Assembly: GCA_002840735.1 (NCBI GenBank)
Contig: PHBY01000010.1
Coordinates: 105,546-169,545, forward strand
DNA from: Chloroflexi bacterium HGW-Chloroflexi-2
GTDB taxonomy: Bacteria > Chloroflexota > Anaerolineae > Anaerolineales > Anaerolineaceae
DNA length: 64,000 nucleotides
Reading direction: 5' to 3'
Below the pieces are notes generated by a model. The model was not told where the DNA came from. It saw nothing but the letters and a program-made list of their open reading frames with translations, and did not search any database. Shown here in pieces: positions 54,622 through 63,842 of this stretch; positions within the stretch are counted from its first letter, which is position 1; every line of letters begins with the position of its first letter. Both the position numbers and the translations under genes were made by a program.

Positions 54622-55615
54622 TACTTTTCATCCATAAACCAAGCAATTCAAATTCCCTCTCAGGTGCAATTCCATTCACACGTGGAGCATCTGATTCACG
54701 TTTATTTTCCCACGTAAGGGTATCTTTGACAGTCTCGTCGAGTGTTCTAAAAGTAAGCCCTGCATTCAGCGCTTTTGAAATACTGACCTGCATCATGGCG
54801 GCTGCAGGACCGGGCAACCACAGGGGCAGGTCGGTGAAGGGAGCAACTCCTTGACCCAGCAGAAACTCATCATCCACCCAGACCAATTCAGCTGGGATGC
54901 CCGCCACCTGCTGACAGGTTTCCAACACCTGACGCATGTTGAGCGGAATCTCTGGTCCAGTGGCGTTGAAGATTCCTATCTGCTGATGTTCAATCATCCT
55001 GACCGTCCACTCCGCCAGATCGTGCACATCGATGATCTGCACCGGAGCATCGGGTCGACCCGGAGCCAGGACATTTCCACCGCGTTGCAGACGGGCAGGC
55101 CAATAGGTAAAGCGGTCGGATGGATCATAAGGTCCAACGATCAGTCCAGGGCGAATATTCAGGGTGCGCCCAGGCATTTCGTTCTCGACAACCTGCTCGC
55201 ACAACGCCTTGCGATTGCCGTAGCTCTCTTCCGCGTAATCTTCTAAAAATTTGCCTATCAGTTGGGCTACGGGTGCATTTTCATCAATCCCGGTAGTCGT
55301 TGGAGGCTCACCGTAAACCGAGATGCTCGAAATAAAGACATAACGCTCCACCGAACCAGCCAGGGCTTGTGCAGATAGCTGCACAATGTGCGGGTAGAAT
55401 CCACAGGTATCGATGACCGCATCCCAATGACGATCGCGCAGGGATTGCAAATCTTCGATATTTGTCCGATCTCCTCGCAATTTCTGCACCTCAGGATAGA
55501 GATCCGAGTTGGTTTTTCCGCGGTTGAAAAGGGTCACAGTATGACCGTTAGCCAATGCAGCATCCACCAGATGCCGACCCAGAAATAACGTTCCACCAAG
55601 AATAAGTATATTCAT
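54617..55615 (-). CDS. NAD-dependent epimerase/dehydratase (extended SDR)
   Basis: A 332-residue Rossmann-fold protein. The nucleotide motif is ILILGGTLFLGRHLV (GGTxxxG), followed by TVTLFNRGK and, further on, the active-site region YGNRKALCE with a YxxxK-like pattern. NAFNATGP-like sequences and a C-terminal domain complete it. It resembles the reductase/RNA-binding CSP41-like branch of extended SDRs; the substrate is unknown. The start at 55615 gives the natural N-terminus. The TAG stop lies in the REP-like repeat. Confidence 0.88.
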   Translation of the reverse strand: MNILILGGTLFLGRHLVDAALANGHTVTLFNRGKTNSDLYPEVQKLRGDRTNIEDLQSLRDRHWDAVIDTCGFYPHIVQLSAQALAGSVERYVFISSISVYGEPPTTTGIDENAPVAQLIGKFLEDYAEESYGNRKALCEQVVENEMPGRTLNIRPGLIVGPYDPSDRFTYWPARLQRGGNVLAPGRPDAPVQIIDVHDLAEWTVRMIEHQQIGIFNATGPEIPLNMRQVLETCQQVAGIPAELVWVDDEFLLGQGVAPFTDLPLWLPGPAAAMMQVSISKALNAGLTFRTLDETVKDTLTWENKRESDAPRVNGIAPEREFELLGLWMKSK

Positions 55616-55657
55616 GGTTACTATTGTACTGTAAATCTTGAAGAGAAATTTTTGCCG

Positions 55658-55676
55658 GGTGCATCCGTGATGCACC
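55658..55676. repeat. REP-like hairpin GGTGCATC-CGT-GATGCACC
   Basis: An 8-bp perfect stem with a 3-base loop, upstream of the epimerase start and similar in style to the element at its 3' end. Confidence 0.55.
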
Positions 55677-55751
55677 AATCTTTTACATCCGTTTACAAAA
55701 TAATCTCTGGTATGTCACAGACACACCCTTGAAGGTTATCTACTTTCGGCG

Positions 55752-55886
55752 GCTGATTATATGAAGGAAAAGATAAAATATGCGAAAAAAGTAATCATCG
55801 AGAATACCGCGCATCTAACCAATATGGATCAACCGCTAGAGTTCCACAGGGTGGTAGAAGAATATCTGACTTCCTGTTCAATATGA
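55752..55886 (+). pseudogene. Alpha/beta hydrolase C-terminal fragment
   Basis: The frame ADYMKEKIKYAKKVIIENTA then HLTNMDQPLEFHRVVEEYL is the C-terminal end of alpha/beta hydrolases, including the catalytic histidine (ENTAHLTN). No N-terminal part is found upstream. A remnant. Confidence 0.65.
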
Positions 55887-55944
55887 GCCAGACAAAAAAT
55901 TAGGGTGAGTAGGTGACCTCAGTGGATGAAGACAGGCACACTAT

Positions 55945-57133
55945 TTATTTCAGTTGAACATTATCCCAGACTAAAAGAACAGAACATTTGGTTAGTTGTG
56001 CTCCATCATTTGTTGAGCTGAATCTACTGTTTTCACAATCATTTACCTCTAATTCAATGCGAGCAGTCTCGGAGTTTGATGAGATAATTTTCATAGTACC
56101 AAAAACTCTAATTTCAAAATCGACATCATGATAAACCAGGTAATCTATGACCGACCCACTAGCAGCAAATTGATTGGGTTCGTGCACCTTACCAGTAAAA
56201 TCCATTCTAATGGGAGTTGTTATTGATATGGCATCCCCTTTTTCTTCGCTTGTAAAATCTGGTCCATCGAGAACACCAATGACAATCGCTTCACCATCAA
56301 TGACATACAACGGATCTTCTACTTTGTAAAAAGCTGTTCCTGAAAAGTTTCCTTTAATACTTTCTTCGTTTCTATCAAGTTGAAGTGAAATCACCCAATC
56401 CACAATACTCTTGGGCTGAAAGTCCCAAAGAGCATCATGTGCCCCATTTGGGTACGTTTGGCCAGTTTTATTACTTGTTACAGACATGGCCGGAATAGGA
56501 CCCCACAGGGTAATTTCCACCTCATCAGGTGGTGTACTAATGTCTATGTACTTGACATCTTCGGAAACCGGACGTTGATTCTGATCAAATTCTTCAAATA
56601 CCATGGTGTAACAAGTTTTCGGCTCATCTAGCACGTAAGGTTGGAAACTTTTGTTATAAGGTGGATCATTGAAAACCCGGACGGTGTATCCATCTGTATC
56701 AAGATAAACACATTCCACTAAATTCTGTTCATTCAACCTGCAAAATGTGTTTGGTTTCTCTTTTATAACAATATGATAGGTAAACACATTGTTTTTGACA
56801 GCCTCAATTTCGATTTTACTTCTGTCCCAATCCTCTTCATCGTTAAATCTCGAAATCGTGTTACTGGTCCAACAGTCACCAAATTCATAGCCAGGTTTAC
56901 ACTCGGTTGAATTAATCGCTCCAGGGAATGGTTTGACGTGATAGGTTTGTGTCCCTTCAAAATTACCGTCTATTTCAGCGTTGATCTGCTGGATTTCCTG
57001 ATCTTCCTCTTCGGTAGTGGGATTATTCAAAGGATTATCAACGATTTCAGCGATTGGCATATTACAGGCAAGCATAAACACCAGTAAAAAAAAGCAGAAT
57101 TGCTATTTTTTTATAATTGGACAATTTTGCCAT
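55945..57133 (-). pseudogene. Lipoprotein gene with frameshift in an eight-base homopolymer in its signal peptide
   Basis: The body of the gene (55945 to about 57081) is open and encodes a secreted protein of about 375 residues with several cysteines and beta-strand-like sequence, of no family known to me. Just before it the lipobox region FMLACNMP reads in the same frame, but that frame has no ATG with a ribosome-binding site. A good site (GGGAGG, 57139-57144) and ATG (57131-57133) open another frame, MAKLSNYKKIAILLFF, which meets the first at a run of eight A (T8 on the coding strand) at 57086-57093. One base less would give MAKLSNYKKIAILLFLLVFM then LAC, an ideal lipoprotein signal. It may be phase-variable, slippage-dependent, decayed, or a sequencing error. 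Confidence 0.75.
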
Positions 57134-57227
57134 TCAATCCTCCCATACTTATATCCATAGCAGACGTATGAAAAATTATAGCATTTATAATGTCAGTATA
57201 CTGTCAATCTTAATATTGAATCGAGAT

Positions 57228-57259
57228 AAAAAAATTCGGATTTTCATCCGAATTTTTTT
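57228..57259 (-). terminator. Terminator after leuS
   Basis: AAAAAAATTCGGAT and ATCCGAATTTTTTT form a long A/T-flanked hairpin around TTTC, eight bases past the leuS stop. Confidence 0.9.
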
Positions 57260-57266
57260 GTCTCTT

Positions 57267-59627
57267 TTATTTCACCACAAAATTGATCGTCTTCGCGGGG
57301 ATGAAGATCACCTTGCGGATCTCGCCCTCATTCAAATGCTTCGCCACACTCTCGGTCTCTCTGGCGACAGATTCAACAGTCTCCTGGTTAGCATCTCTTG
57401 CAACCGTGATAGTTCCGCGTAGCTTACCATTCACCTGCACGGGAATCTCAACGGTGTCTTCCTTAATAAGGGCAGGATCCACCACTGGCCAATCGCTGGC
57501 GTGCACGCTGCCTATACCGCCCAGCTTCGTCCAGGCTTCTTCGGCAAAGAAAGGCGCCAGGGGGGCAATGGCCTGCACCAACATGCGCAGATCGCGCGGA
57601 TTCACCGCGCCACCATGTTCATAGATACCATTCAATGTCTCCATCAGTTTGGCGACCGCAGTATTAAATTTAAAATTCGTAAAGTCGTGCTGGCATTTTG
57701 CCACGGCTTTGTGGATCAAGGCTTTGATCGCTTGCGGGGTCTCTGCTTTGGTGTTGACCTGCATATCCACCAAGCGCTCAAAACGATCCAGGAAACGTTT
57801 GGTACCCTGCAAGGCGCGTTCGTTCCAGGCCATGGTGGCATCGAAAGGTCCGATGAACATCATATAACAACGCGCAGCATCCACTCCGTACTGCTGGATG
57901 ATATCCTCCGGTACGATCACATTGCCGCGGCTCTTGCTCATGCGCTGGTTGTCCGGCCCCAGAATAACGCCGTGCGACATACGCCGGTAATACGGTTCCG
58001 GGATCTCGGCTGGCACAGCGCCAATATCGTGCAGGAACTGGTAGATAAATCTTGAATAGAGCAGATGCAGGGTGTTATGCTCATCGCCACCGATGTACAG
58101 ATCCACCGGCATCCAGTAGCGCAGTTTGTCCATGTCGGCCAATGTCTGATCATTGTGTGGGTCTACGAAGCGCAGGAAATACCAGTCCGAGCCAGCCCAG
58201 TTGGGCATGGTGTCGGTCTCGCGTTTGGCGGGTTTTCCGCACTTCGGGCAGGTGGTGTTTACCCATTCAGTGATATTCGCCAGCGGGGATTCACCGGTGT
58301 CGGTCGGTTCATATTTCTCCACATCTGGTAATACCACCGGTAAATCTTCAAATTTAACCGGTACCCAACCACAATCTTCACAATTGACCATCGGGATCGG
58401 TTCACCCCAGTAGTGCTGGCGACTGAAAATCCAGTCGCGCAGGTGGTAAGAGACGGTCGCTTCACCCAGGTTACGTTCTTTCAGCCATTGCAGGGCAGCC
58501 GGGATGGCTTCGGTCACGGTCAATCCGTTAATCGGGCCTGAGTTGATCATGATGGCATCTTTTTCAGCATAAGCTCCCTGGCTAAAGTCCCATCCGTTCA
58601 CTGGTTGCACAATCGGTCGAATTTCCAACCCGAATTTGCTGGCGAAATCCCAGTCGCGCTGGTCACCCGAAGGCACCGACATAATCGCTCCGGTGCCATA
58701 GCTGAGCAACACGAAGTCTGAGATCCACACCGGCACTTCTTTCCCGGTAGCCGGATTGATTGCCATCAGGCCGCTGAACACACCGGTTTTCTCGCGGCTG
58801 ACTTCCTGGCGTTCCAGGTCGGATTTTCCGTGGCTGGTTTCCACGTATGCTGAAACACCTGGTTGATCCAGGCAATATTTTTCTACAAAGGGATGTTCCG
58901 GTGCCAGCACCATGAATGTACAACCCCACAAAGTGTCCGGGCGTGTTGTGAAAACTTCCAGTTGCTCATCCACCCCTATCAGCTGGAATTGGACACGTGC
59001 CCCTTCTGAGCGACCAATCCAATTAACCTGCGAGGCTTTGACCTTGTCGATGAAATCGGTTTTTTCTAACCCATCGATCAATTTGTCAGCATATTTGGTG
59101 ATGCGCACAACCCATTGGCTGATGTGTCGGTGTGTGGTTAGGGATCCGCAGCGTTCACAATGGCCATTGACCACTTCCTCGTTTGCCAGACCAACCTTGC
59201 AGCTCGGGCACCAGTTGATCGGCATTTCCTGTTTGTAAGCCAAACCTTTTTCATAGAGTTGAATAAAGATCCATTGCGTCCATTTGTAGTAAGTGGGGTC
59301 TGTCGTATCGACCACGCGCTCGTAATCGAAAGACAATCCCAACTCTTCCATCTGACTGCGGAAGGTGGCGGTGTTCTCCGCGGTCACATTCTGTGGTTTG
59401 CGGCCTGTTTTGATGGCGTAATTCTCAGTCGGAAGCCCAAAAGCATCCCAACCAATCGGGAAAAGCACGTTTTTACCCTGCATCCGTTCGAAACGGGCGA
59501 AAACATCCGCCCCGGTAAAGGTGAAGGCATGGCCGATATGCAATCCCGACCCGGATGGATAGGGAAACTCGACCAGTACATATTTTTTCTCACGGTTGTC
59601 AAAGTCGATAGCGTGCCTGTGTGTCAT
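57267..59627 (-). CDS. leuS: Leucyl-tRNA synthetase
   Basis: A 786-residue class I aminoacyl-tRNA synthetase. The HIGH motif is in YPSGSGLHIGHAF, the zinc-binding region in CEDCGWVPV and CPKCGKPAKRET, the editing (CP1) domain contains TTRPDTLWGCTFMVLAPEHP and GTGAIMSVPSGDQRD, and the KMSKS motif reads RMSKSRGNV. It is shorter at the N-terminus than E. coli LeuRS because about 35 residues before the HIGH strand are absent; this seems genuine, as AGAGGAG precedes the ATG at 59627. Editing site VPSGDQRD differs from the usual VPAHDERD but keeps the aspartates. Confidence 0.95.
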   Translation of the reverse strand: MTHRHAIDFDNREKKYVLVEFPYPSGSGLHIGHAFTFTGADVFARFERMQGKNVLFPIGWDAFGLPTENYAIKTGRKPQNVTAENTATFRSQMEELGLSFDYERVVDTTDPTYYKWTQWIFIQLYEKGLAYKQEMPINWCPSCKVGLANEEVVNGHCERCGSLTTHRHISQWVVRITKYADKLIDGLEKTDFIDKVKASQVNWIGRSEGARVQFQLIGVDEQLEVFTTRPDTLWGCTFMVLAPEHPFVEKYCLDQPGVSAYVETSHGKSDLERQEVSREKTGVFSGLMAINPATGKEVPVWISDFVLLSYGTGAIMSVPSGDQRDWDFASKFGLEIRPIVQPVNGWDFSQGAYAEKDAIMINSGPINGLTVTEAIPAALQWLKERNLGEATVSYHLRDWIFSRQHYWGEPIPMVNCEDCGWVPVKFEDLPVVLPDVEKYEPTDTGESPLANITEWVNTTCPKCGKPAKRETDTMPNWAGSDWYFLRFVDPHNDQTLADMDKLRYWMPVDLYIGGDEHNTLHLLYSRFIYQFLHDIGAVPAEIPEPYYRRMSHGVILGPDNQRMSKSRGNVIVPEDIIQQYGVDAARCYMMFIGPFDATMAWNERALQGTKRFLDRFERLVDMQVNTKAETPQAIKALIHKAVAKCQHDFTNFKFNTAVAKLMETLNGIYEHGGAVNPRDLRMLVQAIAPLAPFFAEEAWTKLGGIGSVHASDWPVVDPALIKEDTVEIPVQVNGKLRGTITVARDANQETVESVARETESVAKHLNEGEIRKVIFIPAKTINFVVK

Positions 59628-59667
59628 TGCAAACTCCTCTTGCTGGTATATCCTACCAATTTTACTA

Positions 59668-60120
59668 TCAAAGCGTAAAGTTTGTGAGATATGGATATAG
59701 CATAAAACCAGCCAGCACCAGCATAATCACGATCAGCAGAATATCTGCATAATTCACAATATCATACTCTGAGACATGTTCTTTGGGTTGATTTGGGTTA
59801 TAGCGTATTTCGATTGTAGTGCCGACGTTGTCCACTTTTTCCTGCGCTTTTTGTCGGGAGTAATTTTTGGCCAACCAGATCGTCTTCTCAAAACGTTGCC
59901 CCATCACGGAGTAGCGATATTCAATCTCGGGATAGTAAGAGGCACCCGATCTTGTGGATATTTTCTTTATCACCTGTTTGTTGATCACCTCAGCGCTTGA
60001 TATCTGCCAGGATTGGCTTTTAGATTTCTTGAGCATTTGTTGAATCAGTTTCCCTGTTTTGAATAGGCCATACAATATTAACCCAATGGCGATCAGGATC
60101 GTGACAAATTGCGATTCCAT
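59668..60120 (-). CDS. DUF3592 membrane protein
   Basis: A 150-residue protein with hydrophobic segments at both ends (about 6-22 and 125-145) and between them a soluble beta-rich domain with YPEIEYRYSVMGQRF and the DUF3592 motif IEIRYNPNQPKE. Function unknown. GGAGG precedes ATG 60120. Confidence 0.85.
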   Translation of the reverse strand: MESQFVTILIAIGLILYGLFKTGKLIQQMLKKSKSQSWQISSAEVINKQVIKKISTRSGASYYPEIEYRYSVMGQRFEKTIWLAKNYSRQKAQEKVDNVGTTIEIRYNPNQPKEHVSEYDIVNYADILLIVIMLVLAGFMLYPYLTNFTL

Positions 60121-60280
60121 TGTTTCCTCCACTAAGTCTGTTAATCATCGATGTGCGGTATAGATTAAGTAATTATAGCGGTTTGTCGTCCAAACAGTGA
60201 ATTTAGGACTCTATTTTGTTGATCTTCATTCTCAATCTTGTTATATAATTTGTAAATTATTTACAGGAATGATCAAATTT

Positions 60281-60695
60281 ATGAACTACGTTTATCTCTC
60301 GCCGCACTTCCCCAGCAACTACTATCCCTTTGTAATCAAACTTCGCGAAGTGGGTGTGAACGTGTTGGGGATTTGTGACACTCCTTACAATCAGCTTCCC
60401 GATTCACTCAAACACCACCTGACCGAGTATTATCGCGTCACTGACATGCACACACAATTACGACGAACTGCTACGGGTAGTGGAATATTTCACCCACCAC
60501 TATGGCAAGATCGATCGTTTCGAATCGCACAACGAATACTGGCTGGAGACCGAAGCGCGCACCCTCGAACAAATCCTGCGCAACAAATGCATCCCCGCCT
60601 GGTTCGACTACTGGGGACAGGATGTCAACCACGATTGGCCCTGGTGGCAAAAGCAGCTGCCTTATTTTCTGGAGAATATTCTCAAGTGGGAATGA
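60281..60695 (+). pseudogene. ATP-grasp N-terminus fused to esterase C-terminus, frameshifted
   Basis: The first part (MNYVYLSPHFPSNYYPFVIK ... LTEYYRVTDM) is the start of an ATP-grasp ligase-like protein. After a CACACAC run at 60449-60455 the frame shifts, and the homologous continuation NYDELLRVVEYFTHHYGKID and SHNEYWLETEAR follows in the other frame; a 4-base CA-repeat expansion explains it. Then the sequence switches to NKCIPAWFDYWGQDVNHDWP and WWQKQLPYFL, the C-terminus of esterase-D-like hydrolases. So a deletion has joined two different genes and the product is broken. Confidence 0.7.
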
Positions 60696-60760
60696 GGGGA
60701 GAGCAGGTTCTGTTTTGCCAGCCTTTCCCCCCAAAACCTTTGAAAAGGATGTTTTCTCTC

Positions 60761-60811
60761 AACCGATTTCAATCGGTTTGAACCTGAGTATCCATGGATT
60801 TTAATCCATGG
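60761..60811. repeat. Paired palindromes, module A
   Basis: AACCGATT-TC-AATCGGTT (60761-60778) and CCATGGATT-TT-AATCCATGG (60792-60811), centres 32 bases apart. The rest of 60696-60862 has no gene. Confidence 0.75.
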
Positions 60812-60862
60812 GACAGGTTAGCACACTACTGCCACCCTCGTAACTCCCCCTCTTCCCTCGAA

Positions 60863-61507
60863 CTACACCCCGGCGATATCGCGCCGCATCTGATTCAGGA
60901 AACACTCCTGAGCCGCCACCCGTTGGGCAGCGCGTTTGCGGGAGACCGGGAAGTAAAACAACTCCACCAATTCTTTGCGGCGATCCAGTTCATCCTTTGC
61001 CATGCGAACGATCTCGCCATAGCTCATCACATGTTCAGGGAAGGCGGGCATTACAGCAATCATATTGGTGTATGATAATGGACCCAACTTGGTAAGCTTG
61101 TCAGCATCCCACAAAACCCGGGCATCGTGATCTTCTTCCGGCAGGGACTGTGGTTCGCTCGAATGCATCGCGACCACGTATGCTACCAGGTTGATCTTCT
61201 CCTGGGGGAAGCCAGTTTCTGCCAGATTCTCGCGAATCCAGTTGGCAGCTAATAACGCATGTCGATCGGGTTTTGCCAACTGTGGTTGGAAGCGGTCATG
61301 CAACCAGACAGACGCCAGAACGATATCCTCATCACCACCCACCTGTTGCAGGAGCCAGCGGGCATCACGTTCTACCTGGCGTACGTGCTCCAGGCGGTAA
61401 TTAAAATAGGGTTTGCCTTTGGGGGTCGGCCAGATTTCGCATGCCACCTGCCCGGTAATTTTTTCTAAGTCTTTGCGAATACGAAACAACCACTCAGGGT
61501 TATCCAT
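60863..61507 (-). CDS. HD-domain phosphohydrolase
   Basis: A 214-residue cytoplasmic metal-dependent phosphohydrolase. The HD motif residues are H in RLEHVRQVERDA, HD in SVWLHDRFQ, and D in LWDADKLTKLG. The layout matches HD proteins related to nucleotide or phosphate-ester hydrolases, substrate unknown. GGAGG-like sequence precedes ATG 61507. Confidence 0.88.
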   Translation of the reverse strand: MDNPEWLFRIRKDLEKITGQVACEIWPTPKGKPYFNYRLEHVRQVERDARWLLQQVGGDEDIVLASVWLHDRFQPQLAKPDRHALLAANWIRENLAETGFPQEKINLVAYVVAMHSSEPQSLPEEDHDARVLWDADKLTKLGPLSYTNMIAVMPAFPEHVMSYGEIVRMAKDELDRRKELVELFYFPVSRKRAAQRVAAQECFLNQMRRDIAGV

Positions 61508-61581
61508 CCAGTCCTCCTTGCAACGTTACGCCCATCGGCTAATTGTACCAAGAATCATCTTAATTTGTGTCAAGAGTTAAA

Positions 61582-62568
61582 TTAACCCATTCCACGTTGA
61601 TACAACAGCCACATACCGGAGAAATATAAGATAAATAGCAATAATGAGTCAACTTCTATGAACCAGAAACGCCTCTCCAGCTTGGCAAGGTTACCCACCA
61701 ACCCAATGGTGGTCATCAGCAGGCCAAACAACCCCACCAGCATGAAAGCCGGGTCAATTGTGCCGAGGAATCGCCCCTGGGTGTAGAACAGGTCGGTCAA
61801 TCCTAATGCAAACATATTGAACATATTGCTACCAAACAGGTTGCCAATTGCCATGTCACTGGCACCAATCCGAATAGCTGCGATGGTGGTCACCAGTTCC
61901 GGTAGAGAGGTCACAAAAGCAACCAGAGCCGTTCCCACAAAGGTGGTGCCCAACCCGGTAATCTCGGCAATCTCCACGCTGGATCTTACCATGTGTGGTG
62001 TAACCAGGACTAAAGCACCAGCGGCAAGAGCAAACCCGAGCAAACCCACCCACAGTTTGGGCACGTCATCGGGGATGTCCTCTTTGGCCATTTTTCCCCC
62101 TTTCGGTTCACCGGAGATTAAACGCAAGGCAAAAACATAGGCGGCGATGATGATGATGGAATCCAACCCTACAAAACCCACTTTCACCTGAATATCTGCT
62201 GCCATAAAATATAACACCAGACCAATCATCATAATCGCCAGACTGCCAGTCAGAGCATGGCGCATAGCGGCTTTTCGCAGAATGCGCTGGCTACGGTGCA
62301 ACATGTCCAGAACTGCCAGTAGCACCATATTGAAGGCATTGCTACCCATCAGGTTTCCGGCAGCAATGTTGGGGGAGTTCTGTTTAACAGCTTCCATGGA
62401 TGTCAGTAATTCAGGCAAGGAAGTCGCGCCTGCCATCAACAGAATGCCAATGAACATTCCCCCCAACCCGGTACGGACGGCAATCACATCACCATATTTC
62501 GCCAGGAAATAAGCAGCTACCACAATGACAAGCGCTGTTGATACAAATAATACCCAGACCATACTCAC
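61582..62568 (-). CDS. Na+/Ca2+-exchanger-family (CaCA) membrane protein
   Basis: A 328-residue polytopic protein with the two inverted alpha repeats of CaCA antiporters: GATSLPELLTSM plus GNLMGSNAFNM (first), and FVTSLPELVTTI plus GNLFGSNMFNM (second). The acidic ligands (E in each SLPEL) are present. It should exchange Na+ or H+ for Ca2+ or another divalent cation. Its GTG start at 62568 overlaps the PII-like stop by four bases (GTGA), though an ATG at 62562 with GGAAGAG upstream is an alternative. Confidence 0.93.
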   Translation of the reverse strand: MSMVWVLFVSTALVIVVAAYFLAKYGDVIAVRTGLGGMFIGILLMAGATSLPELLTSMEAVKQNSPNIAAGNLMGSNAFNMVLLAVLDMLHRSQRILRKAAMRHALTGSLAIMMIGLVLYFMAADIQVKVGFVGLDSIIIIAAYVFALRLISGEPKGGKMAKEDIPDDVPKLWVGLLGFALAAGALVLVTPHMVRSSVEIAEITGLGTTFVGTALVAFVTSLPELVTTIAAIRIGASDMAIGNLFGSNMFNMFALGLTDLFYTQGRFLGTIDPAFMLVGLFGLLMTTIGLVGNLAKLERRFWFIEVDSLLLFILYFSGMWLLYQRGMG

Positions 62569-62918
62569 TCTTCCTTTGCCAGATCGAGTGCAGACAAACC
62601 TTTGACCATGGTTAGCGGCCAGACAGCAAAAATACCGGTATTGGGTTCAGACAAATCGCCAATGACTGACTCTGTTAACTGTAAGCACTTTTCAGCCATT
62701 GCCTGGTCATCAACGATGGCGATCAGGGTCACATTTTCTTTTTCGCTGGCTTCCCGGCTGGTATACAAATAACGCAATGGGATAAGCTTACGGGTCAGGC
62801 GATATAAACCAGTCGATTCTATAACCGTTGCCCCGCGAATTCCTCCTTTTGTCCAGGCTTTTAACACATCCTCTAATAAAAAGGGGTCATCCAATATAAA
62901 GAGTACCATGTAGTTCAT
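62565..62918 (-). CDS. PII-like regulatory protein, coupled to the CaCA exchanger
   Basis: A 117-residue soluble protein with the PII-like ferredoxin fold: VLFILDDPFLLEDVLKAW, GGIRGATVIESTGLYR, and VIGDLSEPNTGIFAVWPLTMVKG. The T-loop-like region is RKLIPLRYLYTSREASEK. PII-like proteins bind nucleotides or ions and often control a transporter next door. The translational overlap with the exchanger suggests that role here. Confidence 0.7.
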   Translation of the reverse strand: MNYMVLFILDDPFLLEDVLKAWTKGGIRGATVIESTGLYRLTRKLIPLRYLYTSREASEKENVTLIAIVDDQAMAEKCLQLTESVIGDLSEPNTGIFAVWPLTMVKGLSALDLAKEE

Positions 62919-63094
62919 TCATTCCTCCTTGTTTTTGATCCAAATGGAATAAAACTTTTGATTATTGTATCAGATGACGGTGGTATCTTTTTATATAATG
63001 ATGGTAGATGGTTCTCGTCTGACTGACGCACCTGACAAAAAGTTGTGTATGGTTCACCTAAGGAGGGTGATCAGGTTTCTGAAGTGTCTTTAAT

Positions 63095-63126
63095 GAAAAA
63101 AGGCTCTCTTTAAATCATGAGAGCCT
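63095..63126 (-). terminator. Terminator in the leftward direction
   Basis: AGGCTCTC and GAGAGCCT with a 10-base loop, then T-run on the minus strand. It would end transcripts coming from the second PII-like gene about 250 bases upstream. Confidence 0.75.
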
Positions 63127-63165
63127 AAATAATTTTTTCTTAATTTACCAGTAAAATTTATCGAA

Positions 63166-63330
63166 CTAACATCGGCGAAAATACGAATGTTTCAATTCAT
63201 TTTCATACACAAAGATGTCTGGGACAGAATTTGTATCTACTGCCACCAGAGGATAAGCGGATTGGAACGCCACAAAACGCCCATCCCCAGATACTGAAAG
63301 ATAACAATGGTATGAGAGATCATTACATTC
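63166..63330 (-). pseudogene. Beta-propeller (TolB-like) fragment
   Basis: The frame LSVSGDGRFVAFQSAYPLV then DTNSVPDIFVYENE is one blade of the S-x-DGRYVAFxS...GDTNGVxDVFVYD type of exported proteins. Stop at 63166. No more of the protein is found upstream. A remnant that fills most of the gap between the PII-like genes. Confidence 0.55.
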
Positions 63331-63374
63331 AATACGGTTTGTTTTACCAGATTAGAGTTGATTGAATACACATC

Positions 63375-63728
63375 TTATAGATGTTCACCGCTTCCACGTG
63401 CATGCAAGCCTTTTACAATTCCCAATGGCCAGGCGGCAAATATTCCCGTATTGGGATGATCCAAATCCCCCACAATTGATTCTGTTATTTCCAAACATTT
63501 TTCTGCTGTAGCCTGATCTTTTACAATAGCCATAATGGTGATATTGTCTTTCTCACCCGTTTTATTGCTTGAATATAGATATTGCGTCGGAATTAATTTG
63601 CGTTGTAAACGGTACATTCCTGTGGACTCAATTATGGTTGCTCCACGAATACCACCAGCTACCCAGGTTTCGATTAGATCTTCCATTAATACCGGATCAT
63701 CCAAAATATACATAACCATGTATTCCAT
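63375..63728 (-). CDS. PII-like regulatory protein, second copy
   Basis: A 117-residue paralogue of the protein at 62565-62918, with clear similarity throughout: VMYILDDPVLMEDLIETW, GGIRGATIIESTGMYR, RKLIPTQYLYSSNKTGEKDN and GDLDHPNTGIFAAWPLGIVKG. The two arose by duplication. A terminator and remnant lie between them. GGAGGAG precedes ATG 63728. Confidence 0.7.
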   Translation of the reverse strand: MEYMVMYILDDPVLMEDLIETWVAGGIRGATIIESTGMYRLQRKLIPTQYLYSSNKTGEKDNITIMAIVKDQATAEKCLEITESIVGDLDHPNTGIFAAWPLGIVKGLHARGSGEHL

Positions 63729-63842
63729 TTTCTCCTCCTTTTGAACCAGTGAACCTTTTTAGTCTGTAATAATTGTAACAGATTACTAAACTTTGCTTTT
63801 TGATCGCTGAACCTGTCGGCCATAGCACCTGTCGATCACACC

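Noticed and set aside
57501..58055. 184-residue plus-strand frame
   Set aside because: It is antisense to leuS, whose motifs are all in place.
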